Shown: positions 1 to 7,529 of the stretch, in pieces
How positions within the stretch are numbered: position 1 is the stretch's first letter
Layout: each line of letters begins with the position of its first letter
Made by a program: the position numbers and the translations under genes
NCBI GenBank assembly: GCA_018607835.1
Contig: JABBAS010000024.1
Location: 19,644-53,171 of the forward strand
From: Methylobacillus sp.
GTDB taxonomy: Bacteria > Pseudomonadota > Gammaproteobacteria > Burkholderiales > Burkholderiaceae_C
Length of the DNA: 33,528 bases
Reading direction: 5' to 3'
Notes under the pieces: generated by a model
Told to the model about the DNA's origin: nothing
What the model saw: only the letters and a program-made list of their open reading frames with translations
Database searches by the model: none

Positions 1-593
1 GTGACGGGAGCCTCAACATACAGGTACGGGTCAAAGTCGCCTGCGTCATCGGGCAACCGGGGCAAGAGTTGACCACTTGCCACAACGTCTGCCACGCGCT
101 CAGGCGTGGCGTACCCCACGGGGTTGTGATGAACCACCGCAACCGGCGCTTGCTCACAGCGTCCAACGCAGGGCACCGGGACGACACGCGCACTCGGTTC
201 GCCCAACAACGTCGGCAAACGGGTTAGCAGATTCTGAGCCCCTGCTAGCGAGCAACTTAAGCCATCACACACCCGAATGGTGACCTTGTCGCGCTGGTCA
301 TCGTCTGCAGTCACCTCGAAGTGGTGATAGAACGTGGCCACCTCATAGACCTCGGCCATGGGCAGGTTCAAACGCTGCGCCAGCGCCGTTAAGGCCGGCT
401 TTGGCAAGCCACGGTAATGATCATTCAAGACGTGCAAATACTCTATGAGTTGATCGCGGGGGTAAGGACCTGGGCCCAACAAGCTATCCACCGCCGCAAG
501 CATGTCACCGCTCGCCTGCCGACCCTTGAGTTGGGTTTTCTTTCGGATCAAAGCGCGCATACTCTCTGCGCTAGCCAACACCTGTTCAGTCAT
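1..593 (-). CDS. NAD-dependent formate dehydrogenase beta subunit, NuoE-NuoF fusion type (N-terminal part only)
   Basis: The gene begins at 593 (ATG, with AAGGA five bases upstream) and runs off the window at base 1, so only 197 codons are visible. The visible part is a NuoE-like 24-kDa thioredoxin-fold domain. It has an ATFYHHF motif and four [2Fe-2S] cysteines arranged as CDGLSC then CVGRC. The reading frame continues past the normal end of a stand-alone NuoE/FdsG protein (about 160 residues) without a stop. The N-terminal region (YPRDQLIEYLHVLND, IRVCDGLSC, PCVGRCEQAP) resembles, from memory, the fused beta subunit of the tungsten or molybdenum formate dehydrogenase of Methylorubrum (Fdh1B). 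In that family the protein passes electrons from formate oxidation in the alpha subunit through FMN to NAD+ in the cytoplasm. A NuoF-like half and the catalytic subunit are expected beyond base 1. A stand-alone NuoE-like hydrogenase or NADH dehydrogenase subunit is the alternative. It lies 25 bases after the HAD gene, probably in the same transcript. Confidence 0.82.
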   Translation of the reverse strand, partial: MTEQVLASAESMRALIRKKTQLKGRQASGDMLAAVDSLLGPGPYPRDQLIEYLHVLNDHYRGLPKPALTALAQRLNLPMAEVYEVATFYHHFEVTADDDQRDKVTIRVCDGLSCSLAGAQNLLTRLPTLLGEPSARVVPVPCVGRCEQAPVAVVHHNPVGYATPERVADVVASGQLLPRLPDDAGDFDPYLYVEAPV

Positions 594-618
594 GTCATTC
601 CTTATAGGAGGCACCGGG

Positions 619-1275
619 CTACAAAATACCCATGACCTCAAGCGCTTTACCCACTTGCTCAGCACTCTTAAATACGATACCGCCTTGCCAACCAAGCGAC
701 TCGGCCACCGCTATGTTCTCAGCCAAATCATCAACAAATAACAGGCTCCCCTTGGCGCGACCCGAGGCGGCGACAGCCAAGTCGTAAATAGCTGCATCGG
801 GCTTACTCACGCCCACGTCGCCAGAAAAAACGCCTGCCTGAAAGTAACTCAAAAACGCATGGCGGGCTTGCAGTTCGCGTGCATACGGCGCAGGCATGTT
901 GGACAGAAAGTACAACGGCACCTCGGCATCATGCAAGCGCGCGAGCAACTCCACGGTATCGGCTTTTGGTGTCAAGTGGTCTGGGATCGCGGCAATCAAG
1001 CTCGCCACACCGGATACAGGCAGGCCTGTGCGTACAGCAATTTTTTCAGCCAACGGCTCAGGGGCTATTTTTCCCTGATCAAAGGCCGCCCAATCACTGT
1101 TGAGCGTGAGGCCTTGAAAAATGTCAGTCATCAATGCCTGCGCGGCCTCTGGGCCAGACGCTCTATCCGGGAAGCACTGCGCCACCAAATCCGTTGGTCG
1201 CCAGTTAAACAGCACCCCACCAAAGTCAAATACAAGTGCCACAGTCGGCAAGGGGTGGGTGTTTGCAAGGGTCAT
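619..1275 (-). CDS. HAD-superfamily hydrolase, subfamily IA (YihX-like phosphatase)
   Basis: This 218-residue cytoplasmic protein has all four HAD motifs. Motif I is VFDFGGV with the nucleophile Asp17, motif II is YFLSNMP with Ser125, motif III is GVSKPDAAIYDLA with Lys158, and motif IV is VDDLAEN with Asp182/Asp183. The residue two after the nucleophile is Gly rather than the usual Asp. That is common in the IA variant-3 group, to which the alpha-glucose-1-phosphatase YihX belongs. Length and layout fit that group, which acts on small phosphorylated metabolites; the substrate cannot be told from sequence. It starts at ATG 1275 with only a weak ribosome site, 26 bases after hslO stops. It is followed after 25 bases by the formate dehydrogenase gene, so hslO, this gene and the dehydrogenase are probably co-transcribed. 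A link to formate metabolism is not shown. Confidence 0.88.
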   Translation of the reverse strand: MTLANTHPLPTVALVFDFGGVLFNWRPTDLVAQCFPDRASGPEAAQALMTDIFQGLTLNSDWAAFDQGKIAPEPLAEKIAVRTGLPVSGVASLIAAIPDHLTPKADTVELLARLHDAEVPLYFLSNMPAPYARELQARHAFLSYFQAGVFSGDVGVSKPDAAIYDLAVAASGRAKGSLLFVDDLAENIAVAESLGWQGGIVFKSAEQVGKALEVMGIL

Positions 1276-1301
1276 GGGGGGCTTTAGGAAACAGACTGGG
1301 G

Positions 1302-2276
1302 CTACTGAATGGCATCGGACGCTGGCGCCGAACCGTCGGTAAAGAGCTGCGCTGCATCAATCGGATCAAAGCGATATTGCGCACCGCAAAATTCGCAACC
1401 CACTTCTACATTGCCCTGCTCACGAATAATGTCCGCCACCTCGTCAGCGCCCAAATTGCGCAGCATACTGCTCACTCGGTCCTGCGAACAGCTACACGCG
1501 AATCGCGGCTGTATGGGACCTTCTGGCGGAACAAATCGGGCCAGCGACTCATCCCAGAACAGACGGTGCAACACACTTTCTGTATCCAAGGTCAACAACT
1601 CCTCGGTCTTCAAACTCATTGCCAACGTCGCAATGCGGTTGTAGTCCTCGCTTTTACCAATGCCGTCCTCGTTGGCCACGTTGGCGTTCTCGGCGCCTAA
1701 GTTACCCTCGCCCGCCATGGGTAGACGCTGGATCAACAAGCCCGCAGCGAGCTGGTCATTAGCGGCAAGTACCAAACACGTATCCAGTTGCTCGCTTTGC
1801 AACATGTAATGCTGCAACACCTTGCTAAACACGTTGATGGGCTTACCTTCGTCGTCAAACAACGGCACCACGCCTTGATAGGCCTGTTGGCCGGGCATAC
1901 GGTCTTTTGGGTCTAAGGTAATGGCGCAGCGCCCTTCGTTATTGACATTCACCATGTCGGTCAAGGTCGCGTTGTCGGCAATCTCGCCCTTGATGGTGGC
2001 GGTCGCACGCACCGAGAAATCAGGCTGCACCTCAACGACCGCTAGCTTTAAGGGGCCGTCACCCTGAATTTGCAGAATAATCGCCCCATTGAACTTGATG
2101 TTGGCTTGCATGAGCAACGCCGCTGCCGTCATCTCACCCAAGAGCGCCGTGACGGCGTCTGGATAAGCGCCAGACTGCGCGCGCACGGCTTGCATGGCCT
2201 GCCAACCATCATCCAAGCGCACGATCGCACCGCGCACCGGTAAACCTTCAAAAATAAACTTTTGCAATTCAGACAC
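1302..2276 (-). CDS. hslO: Hsp33, redox-activated molecular chaperone
   Basis: Hsp33 is a cytoplasmic holdase chaperone. It is silent while four C-terminal cysteines hold zinc, and becomes active when oxidants such as hypochlorite or peroxide form disulfides between them. Those cysteines are visible as Cys261 and Cys263 (CSCS) and Cys294 and Cys297 (CEFC). The length of 324 residues is slightly above the usual 290-300, owing to a loop around residues 188-210 and a short tail. The N-terminal domain shows the family pattern, including QGDGPLKLAVVE near residue 71. The start is GTG at 2276, with AAAGGT about ten bases upstream. A gamma carbonic anhydrase gene lies upstream on the same strand, separated by a 128-base leader with a terminator and alternative hairpins, so expression may come from its own promoter or from readthrough. 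Confidence 0.96.
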   Translation of the reverse strand: MSELQKFIFEGLPVRGAIVRLDDGWQAMQAVRAQSGAYPDAVTALLGEMTAAALLMQANIKFNGAIILQIQGDGPLKLAVVEVQPDFSVRATATIKGEIADNATLTDMVNVNNEGRCAITLDPKDRMPGQQAYQGVVPLFDDEGKPINVFSKVLQHYMLQSEQLDTCLVLAANDQLAAGLLIQRLPMAGEGNLGAENANVANEDGIGKSEDYNRIATLAMSLKTEELLTLDTESVLHRLFWDESLARFVPPEGPIQPRFACSCSQDRVSSMLRNLGADEVADIIREQGNVEVGCEFCGAQYRFDPIDAAQLFTDGSAPASDAIQ

Positions 2277-2339
2277 AACAGACCTTTGGCTTAACGTAAT
2301 TCACTTGGTTTTTCGCGGTTTAGCATGCTGCACGCTCAA

Positions 2340-2362
2340 GAAAAAAGCCCCATTCCGGGGCT
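2340..2362 (-). terminator. Rho-independent terminator after the gamma carbonic anhydrase gene
   Basis: Read on the minus strand this is a 6-bp stem AGCCCC/GGGGCT (2346-2351 with 2357-2362) around a 5-base loop, followed by a run of six T residues. It lies 43 bases after the carbonic anhydrase stop and 63 bases before hslO begins. It should therefore end most transcription from the upstream gene. Confidence 0.85.
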
Positions 2363-2365
2363 GAT

Positions 2366-2408
2366 TAAACCGCACCCCCGTATTTTCTCACGGGGTAACG
2401 GTGGTTTA
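2366..2408 (-). other. Long hairpin overlapping the gamma carbonic anhydrase stop codon
   Basis: An inner stem pairs ACCCC-C-GT (2374-2381) with ACGGGGT (2390-2396), seven pairs with one bulged C. An outer stem pairs TAAACC (2366-2371) with GGTTTA (2403-2408), which includes the stop codon of the carbonic anhydrase. The segment 2366-2373 can instead pair over eight bases with 2315-2322 (GCGGTTTA), which would enclose the terminator. It could protect the 3' end of the message or affect termination; neither is shown. Confidence 0.45.
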
Positions 2409-2930
2409 GTCAAGCCGCTTCAGGGTTGTGCGAAAACGCTGTGCATTGGCCACATAACTGGCCGCGCTTTTCTCTAGCCCACTCATCTGCTCAGGCGTGA
2501 GCTCGCGCACCACCTTGGCGGGAGACCCCATGATCATGCTGCCATCAGGAAAGTGCTTGCCCTCGGTGACCAAGGAGCCTGCGCCGACCAAGCAGTTTTT
2601 ACCAATCACCGCGTCGTTCAAAACGACCGCACCAATCCCAATCAATGAGCCATCTCCAACCGTACAGCCGTGCAACATCACCATGTGCCCGATGGTCACG
2701 TTCTCGCCAATCGTTAGTGGCTTACCCTCATCCGCATGCAAAACACTGCCGTCCTGAACGTTGCTGTTGCGTCCCACACGCATCGTCGCCGTGTCACCGC
2801 GCAGAACCGCACCAAACCATACGCTGGCGTTCTCGCCCAAAGACACCGCACCCATGACTTGCGCGGTGTCTGCCACCCAAGCGGTCTCGTGGACGTCGGG
2901 CGTCTGGTCGCCCAATGTATATAGCGCCAT
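2406..2930 (-). CDS. Gamma-class carbonic anhydrase family protein (YrdA/PaaY type)
   Basis: This 174-residue cytoplasmic protein consists of hexapeptide repeats forming a left-handed beta helix, seen as runs such as LGENASVWFGAVLRGD and VGDGSLIGIGAVVLND. Three candidate metal ligands, His65, His82 and His87, have the spacing of the Cam/YrdA gamma carbonic anhydrases. Two of the ligands come from one subunit and the third from its neighbour in the trimer. The family members closest in length are often weak or redox-sensitive carbonic anhydrases, or PaaY-like thioesterases, so CO2 hydration is probable but not certain. The ATG at 2930 has AAAGGA six bases upstream. It is transcribed divergently from the DUF455 gene and is followed by a clear terminator. 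Confidence 0.9.
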   Translation of the reverse strand: MALYTLGDQTPDVHETAWVADTAQVMGAVSLGENASVWFGAVLRGDTATMRVGRNSNVQDGSVLHADEGKPLTIGENVTIGHMVMLHGCTVGDGSLIGIGAVVLNDAVIGKNCLVGAGSLVTEGKHFPDGSMIMGSPAKVVRELTPEQMSGLEKSAASYVANAQRFRTTLKRLD

Positions 2931-3028
2931 GGCTGTCCTTTCAAACGGTCACTACGACCCAATAAAAACCGTATATTGCCATAAGGTTGGCTCAGCGGCT
3001 GTCATCACAGCATACCTACAATGACACC

Positions 3029-3880
3029 ATGACGCCACGTGAATCCGCCCTCGCCCTGCTCATCGAGCCTAACCCAGAAGCCAAAGTTACTGGGCTCGCC
3101 ACGTTGTGGACGCAGGCACAAGCCTTTGACTGGCCAGAAGCCTCTCGATCAGCTGTTTTACAGCGCACCCACGCACACGAAGCGGCACAAGTCCCCGGGC
3201 GCCCGGAGCGCCCGAACTTGGTGGCACCCGGGCAAGTGCCCACGCGCTCCCCGTTTACCATTGCGGGGCGGGCCGCCCTGATACACGCCATTTGTCACAT
3301 CGAATTCAACGCCATTAACTTGGCGCTCGATGCCGTCTGGCGCTACCCCGACATGCCCACAGCGTTTTACATGGACTGGTTAGGCGTGGCGTACGAAGAG
3401 TCCACACACTTCGCGCTGCTAGCGGCCCATCTACGCGACCTTCCCAACCCCGAAGGGCCGGCGTGGCACTACGGCGACTTCACCGCCCATGATGGTCTGT
3501 GGGCGATGTGTGAAAAAACAGCCGACGACATCACCGCACGCATGGCCTTGGTGCCCAGAACCCTAGAGGCCAGGGGCTTGGACGCGACCCCACTCATTCA
3601 AGCCAAATTGGCGCGCATAGACGCCCCCGATGCGCGGGCCGCCATCGACATACTCGACATCATTTTGCGTGACGAAATCGGACATGTTGCGATCGGTAAC
3701 AAGTGGTATCACACGCTATGCGATACCCACGCGTTAGACCCCATCGCCCATTACCGCCTGCTCGTTGATCGACACGACGCCCCGCAACTAAAGCCACCAT
3801 TCAACGAAGCGGCCAGAAAGAAGGCCGGGTTCACGGATGCCGAGTTGGCCTACTTGCTCGACCTGCCACCACGGGGGTGA
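3029..3880 (+). CDS. DUF455 family ferritin-like protein
   Basis: This 283-residue protein belongs to the DUF455 group of ferritin-like, four-helix proteins. Possible di-metal ligands are visible as a helix with IEF at Glu92, EESTH (Glu123/Glu124 and His127), Glu180 in LEARGLD, and DEIGH (Asp215, Glu216, His219). The block WHYGDFTAHDGLW near residue 146 is typical of the family. No biochemical role is established; an iron- or tRNA-hydroxylase-like activity would be speculation. An in-frame TTG at 2987 exists, but the ATG at 3029 gives the family's usual N-terminus (MTPRE...). There is no strong ribosome site for either. The 3' end overlaps the xerD 3' end by 31 bases on the opposite strand. 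Confidence 0.86.
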   Translation: MTPRESALALLIEPNPEAKVTGLATLWTQAQAFDWPEASRSAVLQRTHAHEAAQVPGRPERPNLVAPGQVPTRSPFTIAGRAALIHAICHIEFNAINLALDAVWRYPDMPTAFYMDWLGVAYEESTHFALLAAHLRDLPNPEGPAWHYGDFTAHDGLWAMCEKTADDITARMALVPRTLEARGLDATPLIQAKLARIDAPDARAAIDILDIILRDEIGHVAIGNKWYHTLCDTHALDPIAHYRLLVDRHDAPQLKPPFNEAARKKAGFTDAELAYLLDLPPRG

Positions 3881-4803
3881 TGTTGCGCATGCAACTGGCG
3901 CAAGCGCTCGCGGGCGACGTGGGTGTAGATGGTTGTCGTCGAAATGTCTGCGTGACCCAACAGAAGTTGAACCGCCCGTAAATCGGCACCGTGATTAATG
4001 AGATGGGTCGCGAATGCATGGCGCAATGTGTGCGGTGACAACGCGACGGTGATGCCCGCAGTCGCCGCCATTTTTTTAACCACATTCCAAAACATCACGC
4101 GCGACATCGCTGCGCCCCGCGCGGTCACAAATAAATCGTCGCTATGTTGCTGTCCCAATATGACGGCACGCGCCTCAGACAGATACCGTGCTATCCATGT
4201 ATGCGCCGCCTGACCAAACGGCACGAGTCGCTCCTTATTGCCCTTACCCGTCACCTGCAACACATGGTCATTGAGACGCACCTGATACAGCTTTAGACCC
4301 ACTAACTCACTCACACGCAGGCCACTGGCATACATCAACTCCAACATCGCACGGTCGCGCAGACCCAAGGGCTTACTGAGATCCGGCGCGTTCAACAAGG
4401 TATCCACTTGTGACTCGCTGAGGCTTTTAGGTAAGCGACTCGGCGTTTTCGCTGGGGCAAACAACAGCGTTGGATCTTGTTGCAGCAAGCCCTCACGCAG
4501 CGCCCACCGGAAATAACGCTTAAAAACCGTTAATCGACGGTTCGCCGAGCTGGCCTTGCTGTCGCTGTGGCGATGTGCCATGTAGTCGCTCAGATGGTGG
4601 CTTTCACTCTGCAGCAGTGGGATGCCCTGCCCATGCAGCCACAGGCCGTAAGCCAGCAGATCGCTTCGATAGCTTTCAAGGGTGTTTTTAGCCAGCCCGT
4701 TTTCCAGCCAAAGTCCGTCGATAAACGCGTCGACCTCACCGCTTAATAGCGCGGGGACATCCGTCTTAACGGGCGGAGACTGGGCGTTGACAAGACGGGG
4801 CAT
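3850..4803 (-). CDS. xerD: Site-specific tyrosine recombinase XerD
   Basis: With XerC, XerD resolves chromosome dimers at the dif site near the terminus, under control of FtsK. The 317-residue protein has an N-terminal SAM-like core-binding domain (about residues 20-105) and a C-terminal catalytic domain. The catalytic residues are Arg163 (SGLRVSELV), Lys187 (GKGNKERLVP), His258 and Arg261 (HTLRHAFATH), His284 (LLGHADISTT) and nucleophile Tyr293 (IYTH). Length and sequence match the housekeeping recombinase, not a phage or integron integrase, and no attachment repeats are seen nearby. A longer start at 4839 is possible, but the ATG at 4803 gives a length closer to the family's roughly 300. 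It is divergent from the AEC transporter gene and overlaps DUF455 at the 3' end. Confidence 0.95.
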   Translation of the reverse strand: MPRLVNAQSPPVKTDVPALLSGEVDAFIDGLWLENGLAKNTLESYRSDLLAYGLWLHGQGIPLLQSESHHLSDYMAHRHSDSKASSANRRLTVFKRYFRWALREGLLQQDPTLLFAPAKTPSRLPKSLSESQVDTLLNAPDLSKPLGLRDRAMLELMYASGLRVSELVGLKLYQVRLNDHVLQVTGKGNKERLVPFGQAAHTWIARYLSEARAVILGQQHSDDLFVTARGAAMSRVMFWNVVKKMAATAGITVALSPHTLRHAFATHLINHGADLRAVQLLLGHADISTTTIYTHVARERLRQLHAQHHPRGGRSSK

Positions 4804-4858
4804 AGACCTGCAGAGTAGCAAAATTTTGACGGGCTCCAAAGCGGATAAACTCGCTACT

Positions 4859-5773
4859 GTGAACTATATCCACCTTCTACTGCCCGATTTTGCGCTGATT
4901 ATTGGTGGCTACCTCATTTGCCGTTTCACTAAGTTAGATCGCAGCGTTTGGGGGCAAGTTGACGCGCTGGTGTACTTCTTTCTCTTTCCCGTCCTGTTGT
5001 TTCACAGCATCACGAGCCACCCCCTGAACATCGCGGCCACCTCGCACTTCATGCTCGCGGGTGTGTCGCTTGCGGTGTGCGGTATCGGCGTCGCGTACAG
5101 CATCCCCTACTGGCCCATCGTCGGACGCTACATTGACAGCCGTGACCATGCGTCCAGCGCGCAAGTTGGTTTTCGGTTTAACTCCTACATTGCCTTGGCT
5201 GTATCGGAGACACTGCTGGGCGATGGGGGGCTTCTTTACATCGCCATTCTGATCGGCGTGTGCGTCCCCATCTTCAATATCGCGGCCATCTGGCCAATGA
5301 CAAGGCACGGTCAGCAGGGATTCTTACGTGAGCTCGCTCGTAACCCCCTTATTTGGGCGACAACCGCCGGCCTTAGCGCCAACCTCTTGGGTTTCATGGT
5401 GCCCGAATGGCTAGACCCCAGCGTGACGCGGGTCGGGCAGGCTGGTTTGGTCTTGGGTCTCATGGGCGCAGGCGCTGGCATGCATCTGTCCGCTTTGCCT
5501 AGAGCCAAGGTCATGGCCGTATCCGTTCTGAGCGTCAAACACATCGCCATGCCACTGATTGCATTTGCCATGGCCCGCCTGTGGCAACTCGACACCTTAC
5601 AAACCTCCACATTACTGATTTTCTCGGCACTACCCACGGCGTCTTCTTGCTACGTCTTGGCTGCGCGCATGGGCTACAACGGCCCCTACGTGTCCAGCTT
5701 GGTCACCGCGTCCACCGCCCTCGCGGCCCTGAGTCTGCCCTTCGCCCTCTCTGTCTTATCCAACACTATTTAG
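4859..5773 (+). CDS. AEC-family (auxin efflux carrier-like) transporter
   Basis: This 304-residue inner-membrane protein has about ten hydrophobic segments in two halves. It opens with LLPDFALIIGGYLICRF and has typical AEC features such as FLFPVLLFHSI and, near the end, FSALPTASSCYVLAARMG. AEC carriers such as MdcF and YfdV-like proteins export or import small carboxylic acids; the substrate cannot be read from sequence and there is no metabolic gene beside it. The frame is open from 4682, but codons before 4859 lie inside xerD on the other strand. The GTG at 4859 immediately precedes the first membrane segment, so I chose it, although its ribosome site is weak. Its stop overlaps the convergent lipoprotein gene by eight bases. 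Confidence 0.88.
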   Translation: MNYIHLLLPDFALIIGGYLICRFTKLDRSVWGQVDALVYFFLFPVLLFHSITSHPLNIAATSHFMLAGVSLAVCGIGVAYSIPYWPIVGRYIDSRDHASSAQVGFRFNSYIALAVSETLLGDGGLLYIAILIGVCVPIFNIAAIWPMTRHGQQGFLRELARNPLIWATTAGLSANLLGFMVPEWLDPSVTRVGQAGLVLGLMGAGAGMHLSALPRAKVMAVSVLSVKHIAMPLIAFAMARLWQLDTLQTSTLLIFSALPTASSCYVLAARMGYNGPYVSSLVTASTALAALSLPFALSVLSNTI

Positions 5774-6551
5774 AGACAGCGCCCGACACGCTCGCCGGCA
5801 AGACCACCTCTAAGCGCGTCAAGGCACGGCGTTCAAGCACGGCGTCACCTGCGGCGCGTGCCGACCGCACCTGCAGGGCGAGCCATGCCGCCAGCGGCCT
5901 GCGCCAACCTTGTTCCGAAGCGGTGTCAACCGCCACCGCAATCACCGCAAGCGGCACGTTCTGAGAGGCGGGTTGTTGGCGTAACCACACGCCAGCCGCG
6001 ACCAGTCGTGACAGCGGCTGCTCAATAGCCAGCAGCACCTGTGCGGTTGCCTCGCCACCGCCAGTCGCCAGCGCAAGGTGGTCAGCCATGGCGGTTTGTC
6101 CTGACGGCAAAGAGCGGCGCTCATCCTCGTCCAATGCCGCGCCTTGCAAATAGCGCCCATAGGACCGTAGCGTCGTCTCGGATGCTGCGTCTAAGGCGGA
6201 CATATACGTCCCGATACCCTCGATTTCCTCGCAAGGCGTTTGCGTTAAGGCCGCCGCTTCCAAGGCGCAGCGCAAGAGCGTCAGCTTAATCACCTCCTCT
6301 AACTTACCCGTACTGGAAACCGCTTGTTTCGCTTGCGCAAATTGAATATCAGCCACCTTGCTTTGACCCGCCAGAAACGCGCGGGTTGCCGCCTGTGTAG
6401 CGCTAGACGTATCGGTTTGCCACGCTGGCTTGATAGCCGCGCCGCTGCACCCGAACAAGCTCGTCGCCAGCGCGACGCTCACGATCGCCATGCGCCATCG
6501 TGCAGGCACACCCATAGAACAAGAGGCCGCAGTTAGGGGAGTTGGTTTCAT
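5766..6551 (-). CDS. Predicted outer-membrane lipoprotein of unknown family, last gene of the MCE operon
   Basis: I do not recognise the family. The 261-residue protein has a signal peptide with a lipobox SLFGC; the acylated Cys is residue 35 and is followed by Ser, which favours the outer membrane. The rest is Ala- and Leu-rich, predicted helical and soluble, with segments that suggest stacked helical (TPR-like) repeats, though no repeat is clear. The ATG at 6551 overlaps the stop of the MCE gene as ATGA, so the two are translationally coupled. In most MCE operons this position holds a PqiC/ABC_trans_aux lipoprotein, but the typical sequence of that family is not apparent here. It probably works with the MCE protein in the envelope; that rests on position alone. 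A shorter start at 6515 would put the Cys at residue 23. Confidence 0.75.
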   Translation of the reverse strand: MKPTPLTAASCSMGVPARWRMAIVSVALATSLFGCSGAAIKPAWQTDTSSATQAATRAFLAGQSKVADIQFAQAKQAVSSTGKLEEVIKLTLLRCALEAAALTQTPCEEIEGIGTYMSALDAASETTLRSYGRYLQGAALDEDERRSLPSGQTAMADHLALATGGGEATAQVLLAIEQPLSRLVAAGVWLRQQPASQNVPLAVIAVAVDTASEQGWRRPLAAWLALQVRSARAAGDAVLERRALTRLEVVLPASVSGAVSK

Positions 6552-7528
6552 GGCAACTGTATGGATGGTTGGGTGGATTCGAATGGCCATTTTCCCTGCA
6601 GACTGGCCAGTAACGCGTTGACCTCGCGCAAACCTTGATCAACCTCGCTACGCAACGCAACGAGGTCGACCGAGGCCTCATTAGCGGACGCACTGACGCC
6701 TTTCACATCTTTTAAGATGCCGTCTACCCGCGTCAAACTGCCACTCACTTGCGTCAAGGTGCCGCTTAGTTGTGCCAGCGCACCACTCACTTGCGTCAAG
6801 GTGCCTCTGGCTTGCGCTACGGTTGCGGTGGTCTCGTTCACTAAGGCGGTCGCCTGCGGCACCAAGCCTGATTGACCCAGCACCGTTTTATCCGCGTGCG
6901 TCGCAACCGACTCAAGCCGCGTAAGCAAACTGTTCGCGTTCTGCACACCGTCCATCACGCGTTGCCGGTCACCCGCATTCCCCATCAACACCCCTAGCGC
7001 ACCGCCCTGACCTTGCACGTTTTTGGTGAGGGCATTGAGGTTGTCAAGCAACTCTTTAGCGGCCGCGGTAATAAACGGAATTTGTGCAGTGGCATCCCCG
7101 GTCAGCAAATTGCGCTCGGCACCATTCGGCAAAGGGGGGTCATCCAGTACCCCCGTATGGGCCCTAATTTTTGCACCACCAACCAGTCCGCGCTCCAAGG
7201 TGAATACGCTGGAAACGCGTAACCACTTGCCGTCTCGCTCCGGAACGGAAAGGATGATGCGCGCATAGCCATCATCACCCAGGCTGATACGCGTAATGCG
7301 GCCAATCGGAAAACCGGCGAAATGCACATCCATGCCGACCTCGACACCACTGGCATCATCCGTGCGGAGCTCCACCGTTCGGGTTTGCTCAAAGGCCCCG
7401 CGCGCGTACAAGATGTACGAGCCTATGGCCAGCACCACAATCAACAGGCTCAGTAACAGCGCGGCGGCTTTTAGGCGGAGCGAGCGATCTTCGGTCGCGG
7501 TCAGCACGGGTGAGGAAGAAGCATTCAT
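6548..7528 (-). CDS. MCE (MlaD-type) domain protein with coiled-coil tail
   Basis: The 326-residue protein has one N-terminal membrane anchor (about residues 20-42). It is followed by a single MCE domain (about 50-125), recognised by the pattern DDASGVEVGMDVHFAGFPIGR. A long helical tail (about 180-315) contains repeated Leu/Val-Ser-Gly units such as LTQVSGALAQLSGTLTQVSG. MCE proteins form hexameric rings on the periplasmic face of the inner membrane and carry lipids between membranes. The long helices may build a tunnel, as in PqiB/LetB-like or Mce proteins. It starts at ATG 7528, two bases before the permease's stop when read on plus (the stop occupies 7530-7532), so the genes nearly abut. 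It is longer than E. coli MlaD (about 180 residues) because of the tail. A lipid-transport role is family-based inference. Confidence 0.9.
   Translation of the reverse strand: MNASSSPVLTATEDRSLRLKAAALLLSLLIVVLAIGSYILYARGAFEQTRTVELRTDDASGVEVGMDVHFAGFPIGRITRISLGDDGYARIILSVPERDGKWLRVSSVFTLERGLVGGAKIRAHTGVLDDPPLPNGAERNLLTGDATAQIPFITAAAKELLDNLNALTKNVQGQGGALGVLMGNAGDRQRVMDGVQNANSLLTRLESVATHADKTVLGQSGLVPQATALVNETTATVAQARGTLTQVSGALAQLSGTLTQVSGSLTRVDGILKDVKGVSASANEASVDLVALRSEVDQGLREVNALLASLQGKWPFESTQPSIQLP
6741..6805. repeat. Direct repeat of 23 bases within the MCE gene tail
   Basis: The same 23-base sequence occurs at 6741-6763 and 6783-6805, a 42-base (14-codon) period. It encodes repeated coiled-coil units (LTQVSG). 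Because the copies are identical at DNA level, they may reflect recent duplication and allow in-frame length change. Confidence 0.8.
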
Positions 7529-7529
7529 A

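Noticed and set aside
859-1287. A 142-codon plus-strand frame over the HAD gene
   Set aside because: It is antisense to all four HAD motifs and resembles no family.
3850-4803. Tyrosine recombinase as a sign of an integrated element
   Set aside because: Sequence, length and catalytic residues match housekeeping XerD; no attachment repeats, phage genes or change in composition were seen nearby.
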